Assembly: GCA_035647855.1 (NCBI GenBank)
Contig: DASRMP010000003.1
Span: forward strand, 62,001 to 126,000
Length of the DNA: 64,000 bases
From: JAAZBW01 sp035647855
GTDB lineage: Bacteria; Actinomycetota; Actinomycetes; Actinomycetales; Actinomycetaceae
Direction of reading: 5' to 3'
This document shows positions 1-11,560 of this stretch, one piece after another. The stretch's first letter is position 1, and each line of letters starts with the position of its first letter. The position numbers were made by a program, and so were the translations under genes. Under the pieces are notes generated by a model. It was not told the DNA's origin and searched no databases. It was given only the letters and a program-made list of their open reading frames with translations.

Positions 1-1
1 G

Positions 2-412
2 CCCGTCGTCACTCAGCTCGTGAACCGTGTGCTGCGCGACGGTAAGAAGTCGGTCGCGCAGTCTATCGTCTACGGCGCCCTCGACGGCGTGCGGGACAAG
101 ACCCAGCAGGACCCGTCCACTGTCCTCAAGCGTGCGCTCGACAACGTCCGGCCTGCCCTCGAGGTCCGCAGCCGCCGCGTCGGCGGAGCGACCTACCAGG
201 TCCCGGTCGAGGTGCGTCCCGTGCGGGCCCAGACCCTTGCCCTGCGCTGGCTCGTGGACTACGCGCGGCAGCGCCGCGAGACCACGATGACCGACCGGCT
301 CATGAACGAAATCCTCGACGCATCCAACGGGTTGGGAGCCGCGGTCAAACGCCGCGAGGACACCCACAAGATGGCGGAGGCCAACAAGGCGTTCGCCCAC
401 TACCGCTGGTAG
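2..412 (+). CDS. rpsG: 30S ribosomal protein S7, 5'-truncated by window edge
   Basis: Frame 2 is open from the first bases and ends with HYRW and TAG at 410-412. About 136 residues are present; S7 is usually 156, so roughly 20 N-terminal residues lie before the window. S7 nucleates assembly of the 30S head on 16S rRNA. It precedes fusA as in the str operon (rpsL-rpsG-fusA-tuf). The stop codon lies inside the first copy of a 17-bp tandem duplication (401-434), so the terminal YRW codons and stop are repeated directly downstream in non-coding DNA. Confidence 0.97.
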   Translation, partial: PVVTQLVNRVLRDGKKSVAQSIVYGALDGVRDKTQQDPSTVLKRALDNVRPALEVRSRRVGGATYQVPVEVRPVRAQTLALRWLVDYARQRRETTMTDRLMNEILDASNGLGAAVKRREDTHKMAEANKAFAHYRW

Positions 413-434
413 ACGAATACCGCTGGTAGACGAA
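401..434. repeat. 17-bp perfect tandem duplication over the rpsG stop codon
   Basis: The unit taccgctggtagacgaa occurs at 401-417 and again at 418-434, and a third copy starts (taccg at 435). The first copy carries the last three codons and stop of rpsG; the second is in the rpsG-fusA spacer. It looks like a replication-slippage duplication and lengthens the spacer without altering S7. Confidence 0.95.
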
Positions 435-462
435 TACCGTCCCCTCACGAGAAGAGACACAC

Positions 463-2565
<2,103 letters not shown>

Positions 2566-2594
2566 TCCCGTCCATCAACAACCAGCAAACACGT

Positions 2595-2625
2595 AGACAG
2601 GACCTCGTCCGGCGGCAGGTACACT
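2595..2625 (+). promoter_or_regulatory. Possible internal promoter for tuf
   Basis: The 114-bp fusA-tuf gap contains TACACT at 2620-2625, a good actinobacterial -10, with TAGACA at 2595-2600 as a possible -35 (19-bp spacing). A small hairpin (ggcag...ctgcc) overlaps the start region. A private tuf promoter would fit the high demand for EF-Tu. Motif reading only. Confidence 0.4.
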
Positions 2626-2679
2626 GAGTTTCTGCCAAAGGTTTGAGAAACAACTACCCGAGTCCCAGGAGGACGCAAA

Positions 2680-3873
<1,194 letters not shown>

Positions 3874-3897
3874 TTCGTCGCAGTCGGTACTGCTCGT

Positions 3898-3927
3898 TGT
3901 GCCCCGGACCTCGCGGTCCGGGGCACA
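3898..3927 (+). terminator. Rho-independent-type terminator of the str operon
   Basis: Perfect 13-bp stem (tgtgccccggacc pairing with ggtccggggcaca) and a TCGC tetraloop, 24 bp after tuf. No long T-run follows, which is common in high-GC actinobacteria. Confidence 0.85.
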
Positions 3928-3946
3928 GCTGTTGCACGCCCGGCAT

Positions 3947-3968
3947 GGGCCCAACCGCGTTTGGGCCC
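3947..3968. terminator. Second short hairpin downstream of tuf
   Basis: Eight-bp stem gggcccaa/ttgggccc with a 6-nt loop, 20 bp after the main terminator. Could be a backup terminator or simply the left edge of the repeat-rich intergenic stretch. Confidence 0.4.
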
Positions 3969-4143
3969 GACTCCTGTCGCAGCACATCTGAATGCGCGTC
4001 CTGATCGCACTTGCCGGCCGCGGCGGCGCTCCCGCGGCAACGGCCGCGTCTACCCCAACGGCGGTGTCTACCCCACTCCCACCGGGAACTCCATCCCAGA
4101 CCTTCCGGAGGCCCTGCACTCTGCCGCTGGGGCTCCACCTCGT

Positions 4144-4328
4144 GCTCCGGGGCTTCACCCCGCCCGCGCTCCGGGCGCACCACCCGCCCGCGCTCCGGAG
4201 GCGCTTCCGCCCGCCGCCCGGACATCGACCCAACACGTACGGCTCCACCCCTCGCTCCGGGGGCGCTGCCCTCCGCTCCGGGGGCTCCACTCCGCCCGCG
4301 CTCCGGGCGGCAGCACCCTCCGCTCCGG
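4144..4328. repeat. GCTCCGG-rich short repeat field
   Basis: Seven copies of GCTCCGG occur at 4144, 4168, 4192, 4254, 4275, 4300 and 4322, commonly as CGCTCCGGGGGCGC or CCCGCGCTCCGGGCG blocks with 20-60 bp spacing. All six frames give low-complexity Pro/Arg/Ala peptides that change frame between units, so coding is unlikely. This is the first layer of the 3930-5450 gene-free region. Confidence 0.75.
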
Positions 4329-4395
4329 GGGCGCTTCATGCGGTATTGAGCCGCCGAATCAGGCCTGAAACCCACATCTTGCGTCCTCGGAGCGG

Positions 4396-4414
4396 GCTTG
4401 GGGAACTTCGGACT
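4396..4414 (+). repeat. Single copy of the GGGGAACTTCGGACT repeat family
   Basis: Matches the unit that is arrayed at 41726-41990 (core ggggaacttcggact). Degenerate relatives follow at about 4673-4700 (ggaaccttggac, ggaacctcggac) and in inverted sense at about 4743-4770 (gaggttccg, aggttcctg). It links this locus to the element at 41584-42422. Confidence 0.7.
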
Positions 4415-4425
4415 CCCACATCCCG

Positions 4426-4622
4426 CACTCCGGGGACCCAACGTGCATGCTTCATGCGCTAAAGCGTGCCCCAAGCGTGCATCTTGCGTCTCCGGAAGCA
4501 GGAGAGGTCTGGCAGGGAGGTCCTGCAACGTGCCATCCTTCACTCCGGGGACCCAACGTGCATGCTTCATGCGCCAAGACCCGCCCCAAGCGTGCATCTT
4601 GCGTCTCCGGAAGCAGGGGAGG
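4426..4622. repeat. Two 82-bp direct repeats, 115-bp period
   Basis: Copy 1 is 4426-4507 and copy 2 is 4541-4622. Both start cactccggggacccaacg, run through tgcatgcttcatgcgc and end tctccggaagcagg-gagg, differing mainly over a 10-nt middle stretch. A shorter relative (cttgcgtcctcgg) lies at 4378. Non-coding. Confidence 0.85.
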
Positions 4623-4783
4623 CGGGATCCGGGATTCGTAGGCGTGCGAGCTCCGGAGCTTCGGGCCTCCTGCGGAACCTTGGACGTCCAGGAACCTCGG
4701 ACTCCGTGCTCGACGTCTGAGATTCTGCACGCAGTTGCGGCCCGAGGTTCCGCAGCGACCAGGTTCCTGTCAGAGCGCGGCGC

Positions 4784-4849
4784 GAGGGCGCACGATAGTC
4801 ACGATGGCGCAGTGACGTCACTGCGCCATCGTGACTCCTGTGCGCCCTC
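4784..4849. repeat. 66-bp imperfect palindrome with a perfect 38-bp core
   Basis: The core 4798-4835 is a perfect inverted repeat centred on GACGTC between 4816 and 4817: left half gtcacgatggcgcagtgac, right half its exact complement. Pairing extends to 4784 and 4849 with only three mismatches (30 of 33 pairs). The outer arms are a minus- and a plus-oriented copy of the TGACnnnnGTGCGCC unit. A near-identical palindrome sits at 42068-42135. It has no spacer loop, so it is a cruciform-type rather than a terminator-type structure. Confidence 0.93.
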
Positions 4850-4852
4850 TTG

Positions 4853-5056
4853 TGACGATCGTGCGCCGCAATCCCGAGGCATGTGACGTTCGTGCGCCAT
4901 GCCGTGACGTTCGTGCGCCCTCGCGCCGGGCAGGGAAGCCCGATGTGACGAACGTGCGCCCCGATGTGACGATCGTGCGCCCCAATCCCGAGGCATGTGA
5001 CGATCGTGCGCCCTCGCGCCGGGCAGGGAAACCCGATGTGACGAACGTGCGCCCCG
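4853..5056 (+). repeat. Array of seven TGACGNNCGTGCGCC units
   Basis: Plus-oriented 15-mers at 4853, 4884, 4905, 4946, 4967, 4998 and 5039 (variants TGACGATCG, TGACGTTCG, TGACGAACG followed by TGCGCC). They sit inside a duplicated higher-order block: caatcccgaggcatg... at 4869 and 4983, and ctcgcgccgggcagggaa... at 4920 and 5013. The only minus-oriented unit (4786-4801) lies left of the palindrome. No reading frame stays plausible across it. Confidence 0.9.
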
Positions 5057-5059
5057 ACG

Positions 5060-5453
5060 CGGTTGGGCGCCCGCGCACCACGGCGAGGAACGCGAGAAGC
5101 TCCCCCGCGAGGGCTCGTGGCGTGCGCAGCTTCACACCCGTATGCGGGGCCTGCGGCTTTCGGGCCCCACCGGTGATTTGCTAGAGTTTTCAGGCCGGAC
5201 GGGCGCAGTGTGCCCGCCAGATACCGCCGCCGAGTCAAGATTCGCCAAGCGGGTTCGGTGTCTGGCACAATGGACCGGCTGCCCGGGTCGCCCTGGGCAA
5301 GCCCGAGGTTCTCGCCACGGAAGCGGGAGCCGCAAAACCCCAAGAACCCCGAGCGGTCAAACGCTGAGCGGTCAGGCATGCGTGAGACACGCGACACGCC
5401 CGAGCGCGGGGGTCGGAGAATAGTAGAGCGGTTCAAGAGAGGTAGACGACGCC
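5060..5453 (+). promoter_or_regulatory. Leader/promoter region of the S10 operon
   Basis: About 390 bp without a gene. The nearest motifs to a promoter are TAGAGT at 5182-5187 and ggcacaatgg near 5270; neither has a convincing -35. The long untranslated leader would be the place for autogenous r-protein control, but I see no specific conserved fold. The rpsJ ribosome-binding site (agagaggtag) is at about 5434-5443. Confidence 0.35.
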
Positions 5454-5762
5454 ATGGCGGGACAGAAGATCCGCATCCGGCTCAAGTCCTACGACCACGA
5501 GGTCATCGACAGTTCGGCGCGCAAGATCGTCGATACGGTGACCCGCGCTGGTGCGACGGTCGTGGGTCCGGTGCCGCTGCCGACGGAGAAGAACGTTTAC
5601 GTCGTCATCCGTTCGCCGCACAAGTACAAGGACAGCCGCGAGCACTTCGAGATGCGCACGCACAAGCGGCTGATCGACATCATCGACCCGACGCCCAAGG
5701 CTGTCGACTCGCTCATGCGGCTCGACCTGCCCGCTGACGTCAACATCGAGATCAAACTCTGA
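5454..5762 (+). CDS. rpsJ: 30S ribosomal protein S10
   Basis: 102 residues, standard length, starting MAGQKIRIRLKSYDHE and containing the conserved HFEMRTHKRLIDI segment. S10 is part of the 30S head and, as NusE, of antitermination complexes. First gene of the S10 operon, preceded by an agaggtag ribosome-binding site and followed 11 bp later by rplC. Confidence 0.98.
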   Translation: MAGQKIRIRLKSYDHEVIDSSARKIVDTVTRAGATVVGPVPLPTEKNVYVVIRSPHKYKDSREHFEMRTHKRLIDIIDPTPKAVDSLMRLDLPADVNIEIKL

Positions 5763-5773
5763 GGAATGCCGCA

Positions 5774-6442
5774 ATGACTACTGTCTCTCCGCAGGGAACC
5801 GAGCGTGCCGTAACGGCATTGCTCGGCACCAAGCTCGGAATGACCCAGGTGTGGAACGAGGTCGGACACCTCGTGCCGGTCACCGTCGTGCAGGTCGGCA
5901 CCAACATCGTCACCCAGGTGCGCACCCCCGAGACCGATGGGTACTCGGCGGTTCAGCTCGCCTTCGGTGAGATCGACCCGCGCAAGGTGACCAAGCCGCT
6001 GAAGGGCCACTTCGAGAAGGCCGGCGTCACGCCGCGCCGTCACGTTGCCGAGATCCGCACCTCCAATGCCGCTGACTTCTCGCCCGGTCAGGAACTGACC
6101 GCCGAGGTCTTCGAGTCCGGCGCTCTCGTCGACGTCGTCGGGACGTCGAAGGGTAAGGGGACGGCGGGCGTCATGAAGCGTCACGGCTTCGGCGGCGCTT
6201 CCGCGTCCCACGGCGCGCACCGCAACCACCGCAAGCCCGGTTCGATCGGCGCCTGCGCCACTCCGGGCCGCGTCTTCAAGGGCACCCGCATGATGGGCCG
6301 CATGGGCAACGTCCGCAAGACGGTCCAGAACCTCCGGATTCAGGGTGTCGACGTCGAGAACGGCCTGCTGCTGATCGCCGGAGCCATTCCGGGCCCGCGC
6401 GGTGGCACCGTCGTCATCCGCAACGCCGCGAAGGGAGCCTGA
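5774..6442 (+). CDS. rplC: 50S ribosomal protein L3
   Basis: 222 residues; LLGTKLGMTQVW at the N-terminus and the GSIGACATPGRVFKG loop that reaches toward the peptidyl-transferase centre. Primary 23S rRNA binding protein. Two bp separate it from rplD. Confidence 0.98.
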   Translation: MTTVSPQGTERAVTALLGTKLGMTQVWNEVGHLVPVTVVQVGTNIVTQVRTPETDGYSAVQLAFGEIDPRKVTKPLKGHFEKAGVTPRRHVAEIRTSNAADFSPGQELTAEVFESGALVDVVGTSKGKGTAGVMKRHGFGGASASHGAHRNHRKPGSIGACATPGRVFKGTRMMGRMGNVRKTVQNLRIQGVDVENGLLLIAGAIPGPRGGTVVIRNAAKGA

Positions 6443-6444
6443 CG

Positions 6445-7113
6445 ATGTCTCTCATCATTGATGTCCTCGACACGAGCGGCAAGAAGAACGGCACCGCCGA
6501 ACTTCCTGCCGAGATCTTCGATGTCGAGCCGAACGTCCCCCTGATCCACCAGGTAGTGGTCGCGCAATTGGCCGCGGCGCGTCAGGGGAGCGCCAGCACC
6601 AAGACTCGCGGCATGGTTCGCGGCGGTGGCCGCAAGCCGTACCGGCAGAAGGGCACCGGGCGTGCCCGCCAGGGTTCGATCCGGGCGCCCCAGTTCACAG
6701 GCGGTGGCGTGGTCCACGGTCCGCACCCGCGCGATTACTCGCAGAAGACCCCGAAGAAGATGAAGGCCGCCGCGCTGAAGGGCGCCCTCTCGGACCGTGC
6801 CCGCGCCGGGCGCGTCCACGTCGTCACTGCGGTCCTCGACGGCGACACCCCGTCGACCAAGGCGGCGCTCGCCAGCCTGACGAACGTCGTCGCCGACCGG
6901 ACGGCGCTGGTGGTCCTCACTCGCGACGAGGGGACCGCGGCGCTGTCGCTCCGCAACCTTCCCCAGGTCCACGTGCTGTGGTCCGATCAGCTGAACACCT
7001 ACGACGTCCTCGTGAACGACGACGTCGTGTTCACCCAGGCCGCACTCGAAGCGTTCCTCGGTGCCGGCACGGCCGAGACCACGGACGCCACAACCTCGGA
7101 GGAGGAGAAGTGA
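6445..7113 (+). CDS. rplD: 50S ribosomal protein L4 (uL4)
   Basis: 222 residues with the conserved extended loop GGGRKPYRQKGTGRAR that lines the peptide exit tunnel. In many bacteria L4 also represses the S10 operon; no target site is recognised here. Its TGA overlaps the GTG start of rplW (GTGA at 7110-7113). Confidence 0.97.
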   Translation: MSLIIDVLDTSGKKNGTAELPAEIFDVEPNVPLIHQVVVAQLAAARQGSASTKTRGMVRGGGRKPYRQKGTGRARQGSIRAPQFTGGGVVHGPHPRDYSQKTPKKMKAAALKGALSDRARAGRVHVVTAVLDGDTPSTKAALASLTNVVADRTALVVLTRDEGTAALSLRNLPQVHVLWSDQLNTYDVLVNDDVVFTQAALEAFLGAGTAETTDATTSEEEK

Positions 7114-7417
7114 GCATCGAGCCGTCGAAGAACCCGCGCGACGTCATCCTCAAGCCGGTGGTGTCCGAGAAGAGCTACAACCTGATCGACGAAGGCAAGT
7201 ACACCTTCATCGTCGACCCCCGCTCGAACAAGACCGAGATCAAGCTCGCGATCGAGAAGATCTTCGGCGTCAAGGTCGAAGCGGTGAACACGGTTACCCG
7301 CAAGGGCAAGACGCGCCGCACCCGTACTGGTATCGGCAAGCGCAAGGACACCAAGCGCGCCATCGTCACGCTCCCGCCGGGCCAGACCATTGACATCTTT
7401 GGCGAGGTGATCTCCTA

Positions 7418-7418
<1 letters not shown>
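7110..7418 (+). CDS. rplW: 50S ribosomal protein L23
   Basis: 102 residues beginning VSIEPSKNPRDVILKPVVSE. L23 sits at the tunnel exit and docks trigger factor and SRP. I place the start at GTG 7110, behind ggaggagaag and overlapping the L4 stop. An upstream in-frame extension to 6978 would overlap rplD and is not conserved. Its TAA overlaps the ATG of rplB by one base. Confidence 0.96.
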
Positions 7419-8254
<836 letters not shown>

Positions 8255-8266
8255 TAGGGAGTTCCG

Positions 8267-8548
8267 ATGCCACGCAGTCTGAAGAAGGGCCCCTTCGTCG
8301 ACGACCACCTGCAGAAGAAGGTGGACGCACAGAACGAGAAGGGCAGCAAGCACGTCATCAAGACGTGGTCCCGCCGTTCGGTCATCACCCCTGACTTCCT
8401 GGGGCACACGTTCGCCGTTCACGACGGACGCAAGCACGTGCCGGTGTTCGTGACCGAGTCGATGGTGGGCCACAAGCTGGGCGAGTTCGCCCCCACGCGC
8501 ACCTATCGCGGTCACGCCAAGGACGACAAGAAGGCGCGGCGCCGCTGA
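8267..8548 (+). CDS. rpsS: 30S ribosomal protein S19
   Basis: 93 residues starting MPRSLKKGPFVDDHL, with HKLGEFAPTRTYRGH near the C-terminus. Forms the 30S head with S13 and S14. Standard length. Confidence 0.98.
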   Translation: MPRSLKKGPFVDDHLQKKVDAQNEKGSKHVIKTWSRRSVITPDFLGHTFAVHDGRKHVPVFVTESMVGHKLGEFAPTRTYRGHAKDDKKARRR

Positions 8549-8579
8549 CGCGGGGCTTCGACGAGGAGAAGAGGAAACG

Positions 8580-8942
8580 ATGGAAGCCATGGCGAAGGCG
8601 CGGTTCGTCCGCATCACGCCTATGAAGGCGCGCCGCATCGTGAACGAAGTCCGCGGCAAGTCCACGGGTGACGCGATCACGATGCTGCGGTTCGCACCGC
8701 AGGCCGCTGCCGAACCTGTTCGCAAGGTGCTCGAGAGCGCCATCGCGAACGCTCGCGTGAAGGCGGAGCAGGCCTCCGAGCGCCTGGACGAGAGCTCGCT
8801 GATGGTACTCGAGGCATTCGTGGACGAGGGCCCGACCATGAAGCGCTTCCGTCCGCGCGCCCAGGGCCGCGCCGGCCGGATCAACAAGCGCACCTCCCAC
8901 ATCACCGTCGTGGTGGGTACCACCGAGCAGGAAGGAGCCTGA
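8580..8942 (+). CDS. rplV: 50S ribosomal protein L22
   Basis: 120 residues with the RFVRITPMKARRIVNEVRG motif and the tunnel hairpin RPRAQGRAGRINKRTSH. Start at ATG 8580 behind gaggagaagagg; an internal ATG at 8589 is possible but would remove only three residues. Confidence 0.97.
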   Translation: MEAMAKARFVRITPMKARRIVNEVRGKSTGDAITMLRFAPQAAAEPVRKVLESAIANARVKAEQASERLDESSLMVLEAFVDEGPTMKRFRPRAQGRAGRINKRTSHITVVVGTTEQEGA

Positions 8943-8944
8943 CG

Positions 8945-9784
8945 ATGGGGCAGAAAGTCAATCCGACCGGGTTCCGGCTCGGCATCACCACAGATCACCG
9001 TTCGCGCTGGTTCGCAGACTCGACCAACGAAGGGCAGCGTTACCGCGACTTCGTCAAGGAAGATGTGGCCATCCGGAAGCTCATGAGCGAACAGCTTGAG
9101 CGTGCCGGCATCGCGAAGGTGGAGATCGAGCGGACGCGCGACCGCGTTCGCGTCGACCTCCACACCGCCCGCCCCGGCATCGTCATCGGTCGCCGTGGCG
9201 CCGAGGCGGACAGGCTGCGTGGTCAGCTCGAGAAGCTGACCGGCAAGCAGGTCCAGTTGAACATCCTCGAGGTCAAGACCCCCGAGATCGACGCGCAGCT
9301 CGTCGCGCAGGGCGTGGCCGAGCAGCTCGCCGCGCGTGTGTCGTTCCGCCGCGCGATGCGCAAGGGCATCCAGTCCGCGCAGCGCGCGGGTGCCAAGGGC
9401 ATCCGTGTGCAGTGCTCCGGACGTCTCGGCGGCGCCGAGATGAGCCGCTCGGAGTTCTACCGTGAGGGGCGGGTGCCGCTCCACACACTCCGTGCGAACA
9501 TCGACTACGGCTTCCACGAGGCTCGCACCACATTCGGCCGTATCGGCGTCAAGGTGTGGATCTACAAGGGTGACGTGACCGAGAAGGAGTTCGCCCGCGA
9601 GCAGGCCGACGCCGCTCCGCGTGGCCGCCGAGGCGACCGCCGCGACGCACGCCGGGGTGACCGCGGTGACCACGGTGATCGTGGCGAACGCCGCGAGCCC
9701 CGCGCGCCGCGCCAGGCCGAGAACCCCAGCCAGGATGCTGCGGCACCCGAGGGCGCCGCAGCGCCAACTGCAACGGAGGCGTGA
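8945..9784 (+). CDS. rpsC: 30S ribosomal protein S3, with long charged C-terminal tail
   Basis: 279 residues. The KH domain (VIGRRGAEADRLRGQLEKL) and S3 C-terminal domain end near residue 215. They are followed by about 60 residues rich in Arg, Asp and Gly (repeated RGD-type units) and then Ala/Pro. Similar tails are known in other actinobacterial S3 proteins. S3 forms part of the mRNA entry channel. Confidence 0.97.
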   Translation: MGQKVNPTGFRLGITTDHRSRWFADSTNEGQRYRDFVKEDVAIRKLMSEQLERAGIAKVEIERTRDRVRVDLHTARPGIVIGRRGAEADRLRGQLEKLTGKQVQLNILEVKTPEIDAQLVAQGVAEQLAARVSFRRAMRKGIQSAQRAGAKGIRVQCSGRLGGAEMSRSEFYREGRVPLHTLRANIDYGFHEARTTFGRIGVKVWIYKGDVTEKEFAREQADAAPRGRRGDRRDARRGDRGDHGDRGERREPRAPRQAENPSQDAAAPEGAAAPTATEA

Positions 9785-9787
9785 GTC

Positions 9788-10207
9788 ATGCTGATTCCCC
9801 GTCGTACCAGGCACCGCAAGCAGCACCACCCGAGCCGCTCGGGTGCGTCCAAGGGCGGTAACACGATCGCGTTCGGCGACTACGGCATCCAGGCACTGGA
9901 GCCCGCGTACGTGACGAACCGGCAGATCGAGGCGGCCCGTGTCGCGATGACCCGCCACGTCAAGCGTGGCGGCAAGGTCTGGATCAACATATTCCCGGAC
10001 CGCCCGATCACCAAGAAGCCCGCCGAGACCCGCATGGGCTCCGGTAAGGGTTCGCCCGAGTGGTGGGTGGCCAACGTGAAGCCCGGCCGCGTGCTGTTCG
10101 AGCTGAGTGGTGTGACCGAGCCGCTCGCCCGCGAGGCGATCGCCCGTGCACAGCACAAACTCCCCATGAAGACCCGTTTCATCTCGCGAGAGGGTGGTGA
10201 GATCTGA
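9788..10207 (+). CDS. rplP: 50S ribosomal protein L16
   Basis: 139 residues starting MLIPRRTRHRKQHHPS, with the conserved MGSGKGSPEWWVANV segment near residue 82. It contacts tRNA in the A site. Its stop overlaps the rpmC start by one base. Confidence 0.98.
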   Translation: MLIPRRTRHRKQHHPSRSGASKGGNTIAFGDYGIQALEPAYVTNRQIEAARVAMTRHVKRGGKVWINIFPDRPITKKPAETRMGSGKGSPEWWVANVKPGRVLFELSGVTEPLAREAIARAQHKLPMKTRFISREGGEI

Positions 10208-10476
10208 TGGCTATCGGCTCCAAGGGCCTCGCGCCCAATGACCTCGACGCCATGGACAACGAGAAGCTCGCGGCAGAACTTGCGAAGGCGAAGGCCGAGC
10301 TGTTCAACCTCCGCTTCTCTCACGCCACCGGTCAGCTCGAGGACCACGGCCGCTTCAAGGCCGTGAAGAAGGACATCGCGCGCATCTACACGATCGTGCG
10401 TGAGCGCGAACTCGGTATCCGTACGGCGCCGAGCAAGGAGAACCCCGCCAAGGCGGAGAAGGCGAAGAAGAAGTGA
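10207..10476 (+). CDS. rpmC: 50S ribosomal protein L29
   Basis: 89 residues, longer than the usual 60-77. The core (LAAELAKAKAELFNLRFSHATG) is followed by a Lys/Ala-rich extension ending KAEKAKKK. L29 sits beside L23 at the tunnel exit. The stop overlaps the GTG start of rpsQ by 4 bp. Confidence 0.96.
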   Translation: MAIGSKGLAPNDLDAMDNEKLAAELAKAKAELFNLRFSHATGQLEDHGRFKAVKKDIARIYTIVRERELGIRTAPSKENPAKAEKAKKK

Positions 10477-10778
10477 GCGAGAACGACGTGACGACCACCT
10501 CCGGGAACGCCGCAACCGCGGCGCCCGAGCGCAATCAGCGCAAGGTGCGCCAGGGCTACGTGGTCTCCGACAAAATGCAGAAGACGATCGTGGTCGAGCT
10601 GGAGGACCGGGTCACTCACCCCCTGTACGGGAAGGTGCTGACCAAGTCCAAGAAGGTCAAGGCACACGACGAGAACGACGAGGCCGGCATCGGCGACCTC
10701 GTCCGCATCATGGAGACGCGCCCGCTCTCGGCCACCAAGCACTGGCGGCTCGTGACCATCATCGAGAAGGCCAAGTAG
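10473..10778 (+). CDS. rpsQ: 30S ribosomal protein S17
   Basis: 101 residues; about 20 extra N-terminal residues precede the conserved RKVRQGYVVSDKMQKTIVV. Start GTG 10473 overlaps the L29 stop. Primary 16S rRNA binder. Last gene of the S10-type block before a 68-bp gap. Confidence 0.97.
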   Translation: MSENDVTTTSGNAATAAPERNQRKVRQGYVVSDKMQKTIVVELEDRVTHPLYGKVLTKSKKVKAHDENDEAGIGDLVRIMETRPLSATKHWRLVTIIEKAK

Positions 10779-10846
10779 GCCCATTGGTTCGGCCAGGCTC
10801 ATGAGGAAACCCCAAGTGAGAACCGGCTCGACGACAGGAGAATGAC

Positions 10847-11215
10847 ATGATCCAGCAGGAGTCGCGAGTGAAAGTCGCCGACAACACGGGCGCGAAGGAA
10901 CTCCTTTGCATCCGCGTGCTCGGCGGCTCTGGCCGGCGCTATGCCGGCATCGGTGACATCATCGTTGCCACCGTGAAGGACGCCATCCCGGGGAGCACCG
11001 TCAAGAAGGGCGAGATCGTCAAAGCGGTCATCGTGCGCACCTCGAAGGAGCGCAGGCGTCCGGACGGTTCGTACATCCGCTTCGACGAGAACGCCGCCGT
11101 CGTGCTGAAGCCTGACGGCGAGCCCCGTGGAACTCGCATCTTCGGCCCCGTGGGCCGCGAGCTGCGCGACAAGAAGTTCATGCGCATCATTTCGCTCGCG
11201 CCGGAGGTGATCTAA
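10847..11215 (+). CDS. rplN: 50S ribosomal protein L14
   Basis: 122 residues starting MIQQESRVKVADNTGAKE, with the RGTRIFGPVGRELR signature. First gene of the spc-type block; RBS acaggag. L14 lies at the subunit interface. Confidence 0.98.
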   Translation: MIQQESRVKVADNTGAKELLCIRVLGGSGRRYAGIGDIIVATVKDAIPGSTVKKGEIVKAVIVRTSKERRRPDGSYIRFDENAAVVLKPDGEPRGTRIFGPVGRELRDKKFMRIISLAPEVI

Positions 11216-11560
11216 GTGGCGAAGATCAAGAAGGGCGACCAGGTCAAGGTGATCGCTGGTCGCGACAAGGGCAAGACGGGCCGCGTGCTCGAGGTCCTCA
11301 AGGATTCCGACCGCCTGATCGTCGAGGGTGTGCAGCGAGTGAAGCGCCACACCAAGGTGGGCCAGTCCCAGCGGGGCGCCCGCACCGGCGGTATCGAGAC
11401 GATCGAGGCTCCGATTCACGTCTCGAACGTGATGCTGATCGGACCGGACAAGAAGCCGGTCCGGGTCGGCTACAAGGAGGTCGAGGTCGAGCGCGGTGGC
11501 CGGACCAAGACCGTTCGTGAGCGCATCGGCCGTCGTGCCGGTAAGGAGATCGACCTGTGA
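11216..11560 (+). CDS. rplX: 50S ribosomal protein L24
   Basis: 114 residues, GTG start directly after the L14 stop. KOW motif near the N-terminus (KKGDQVKVIAGRDKGKTGRV). Early 50S assembly protein. Overlaps rplE by 4 bp. Confidence 0.97.
   Translation: MAKIKKGDQVKVIAGRDKGKTGRVLEVLKDSDRLIVEGVQRVKRHTKVGQSQRGARTGGIETIEAPIHVSNVMLIGPDKKPVRVGYKEVEVERGGRTKTVRERIGRRAGKEIDL

Noticed and set aside
3961..5436. Several overlapping frames in the tuf-rpsJ gap
   Set aside because: They encode repeat-derived low-complexity peptides (for example RGARSSHRG units), overlap each other on both strands and match no family.
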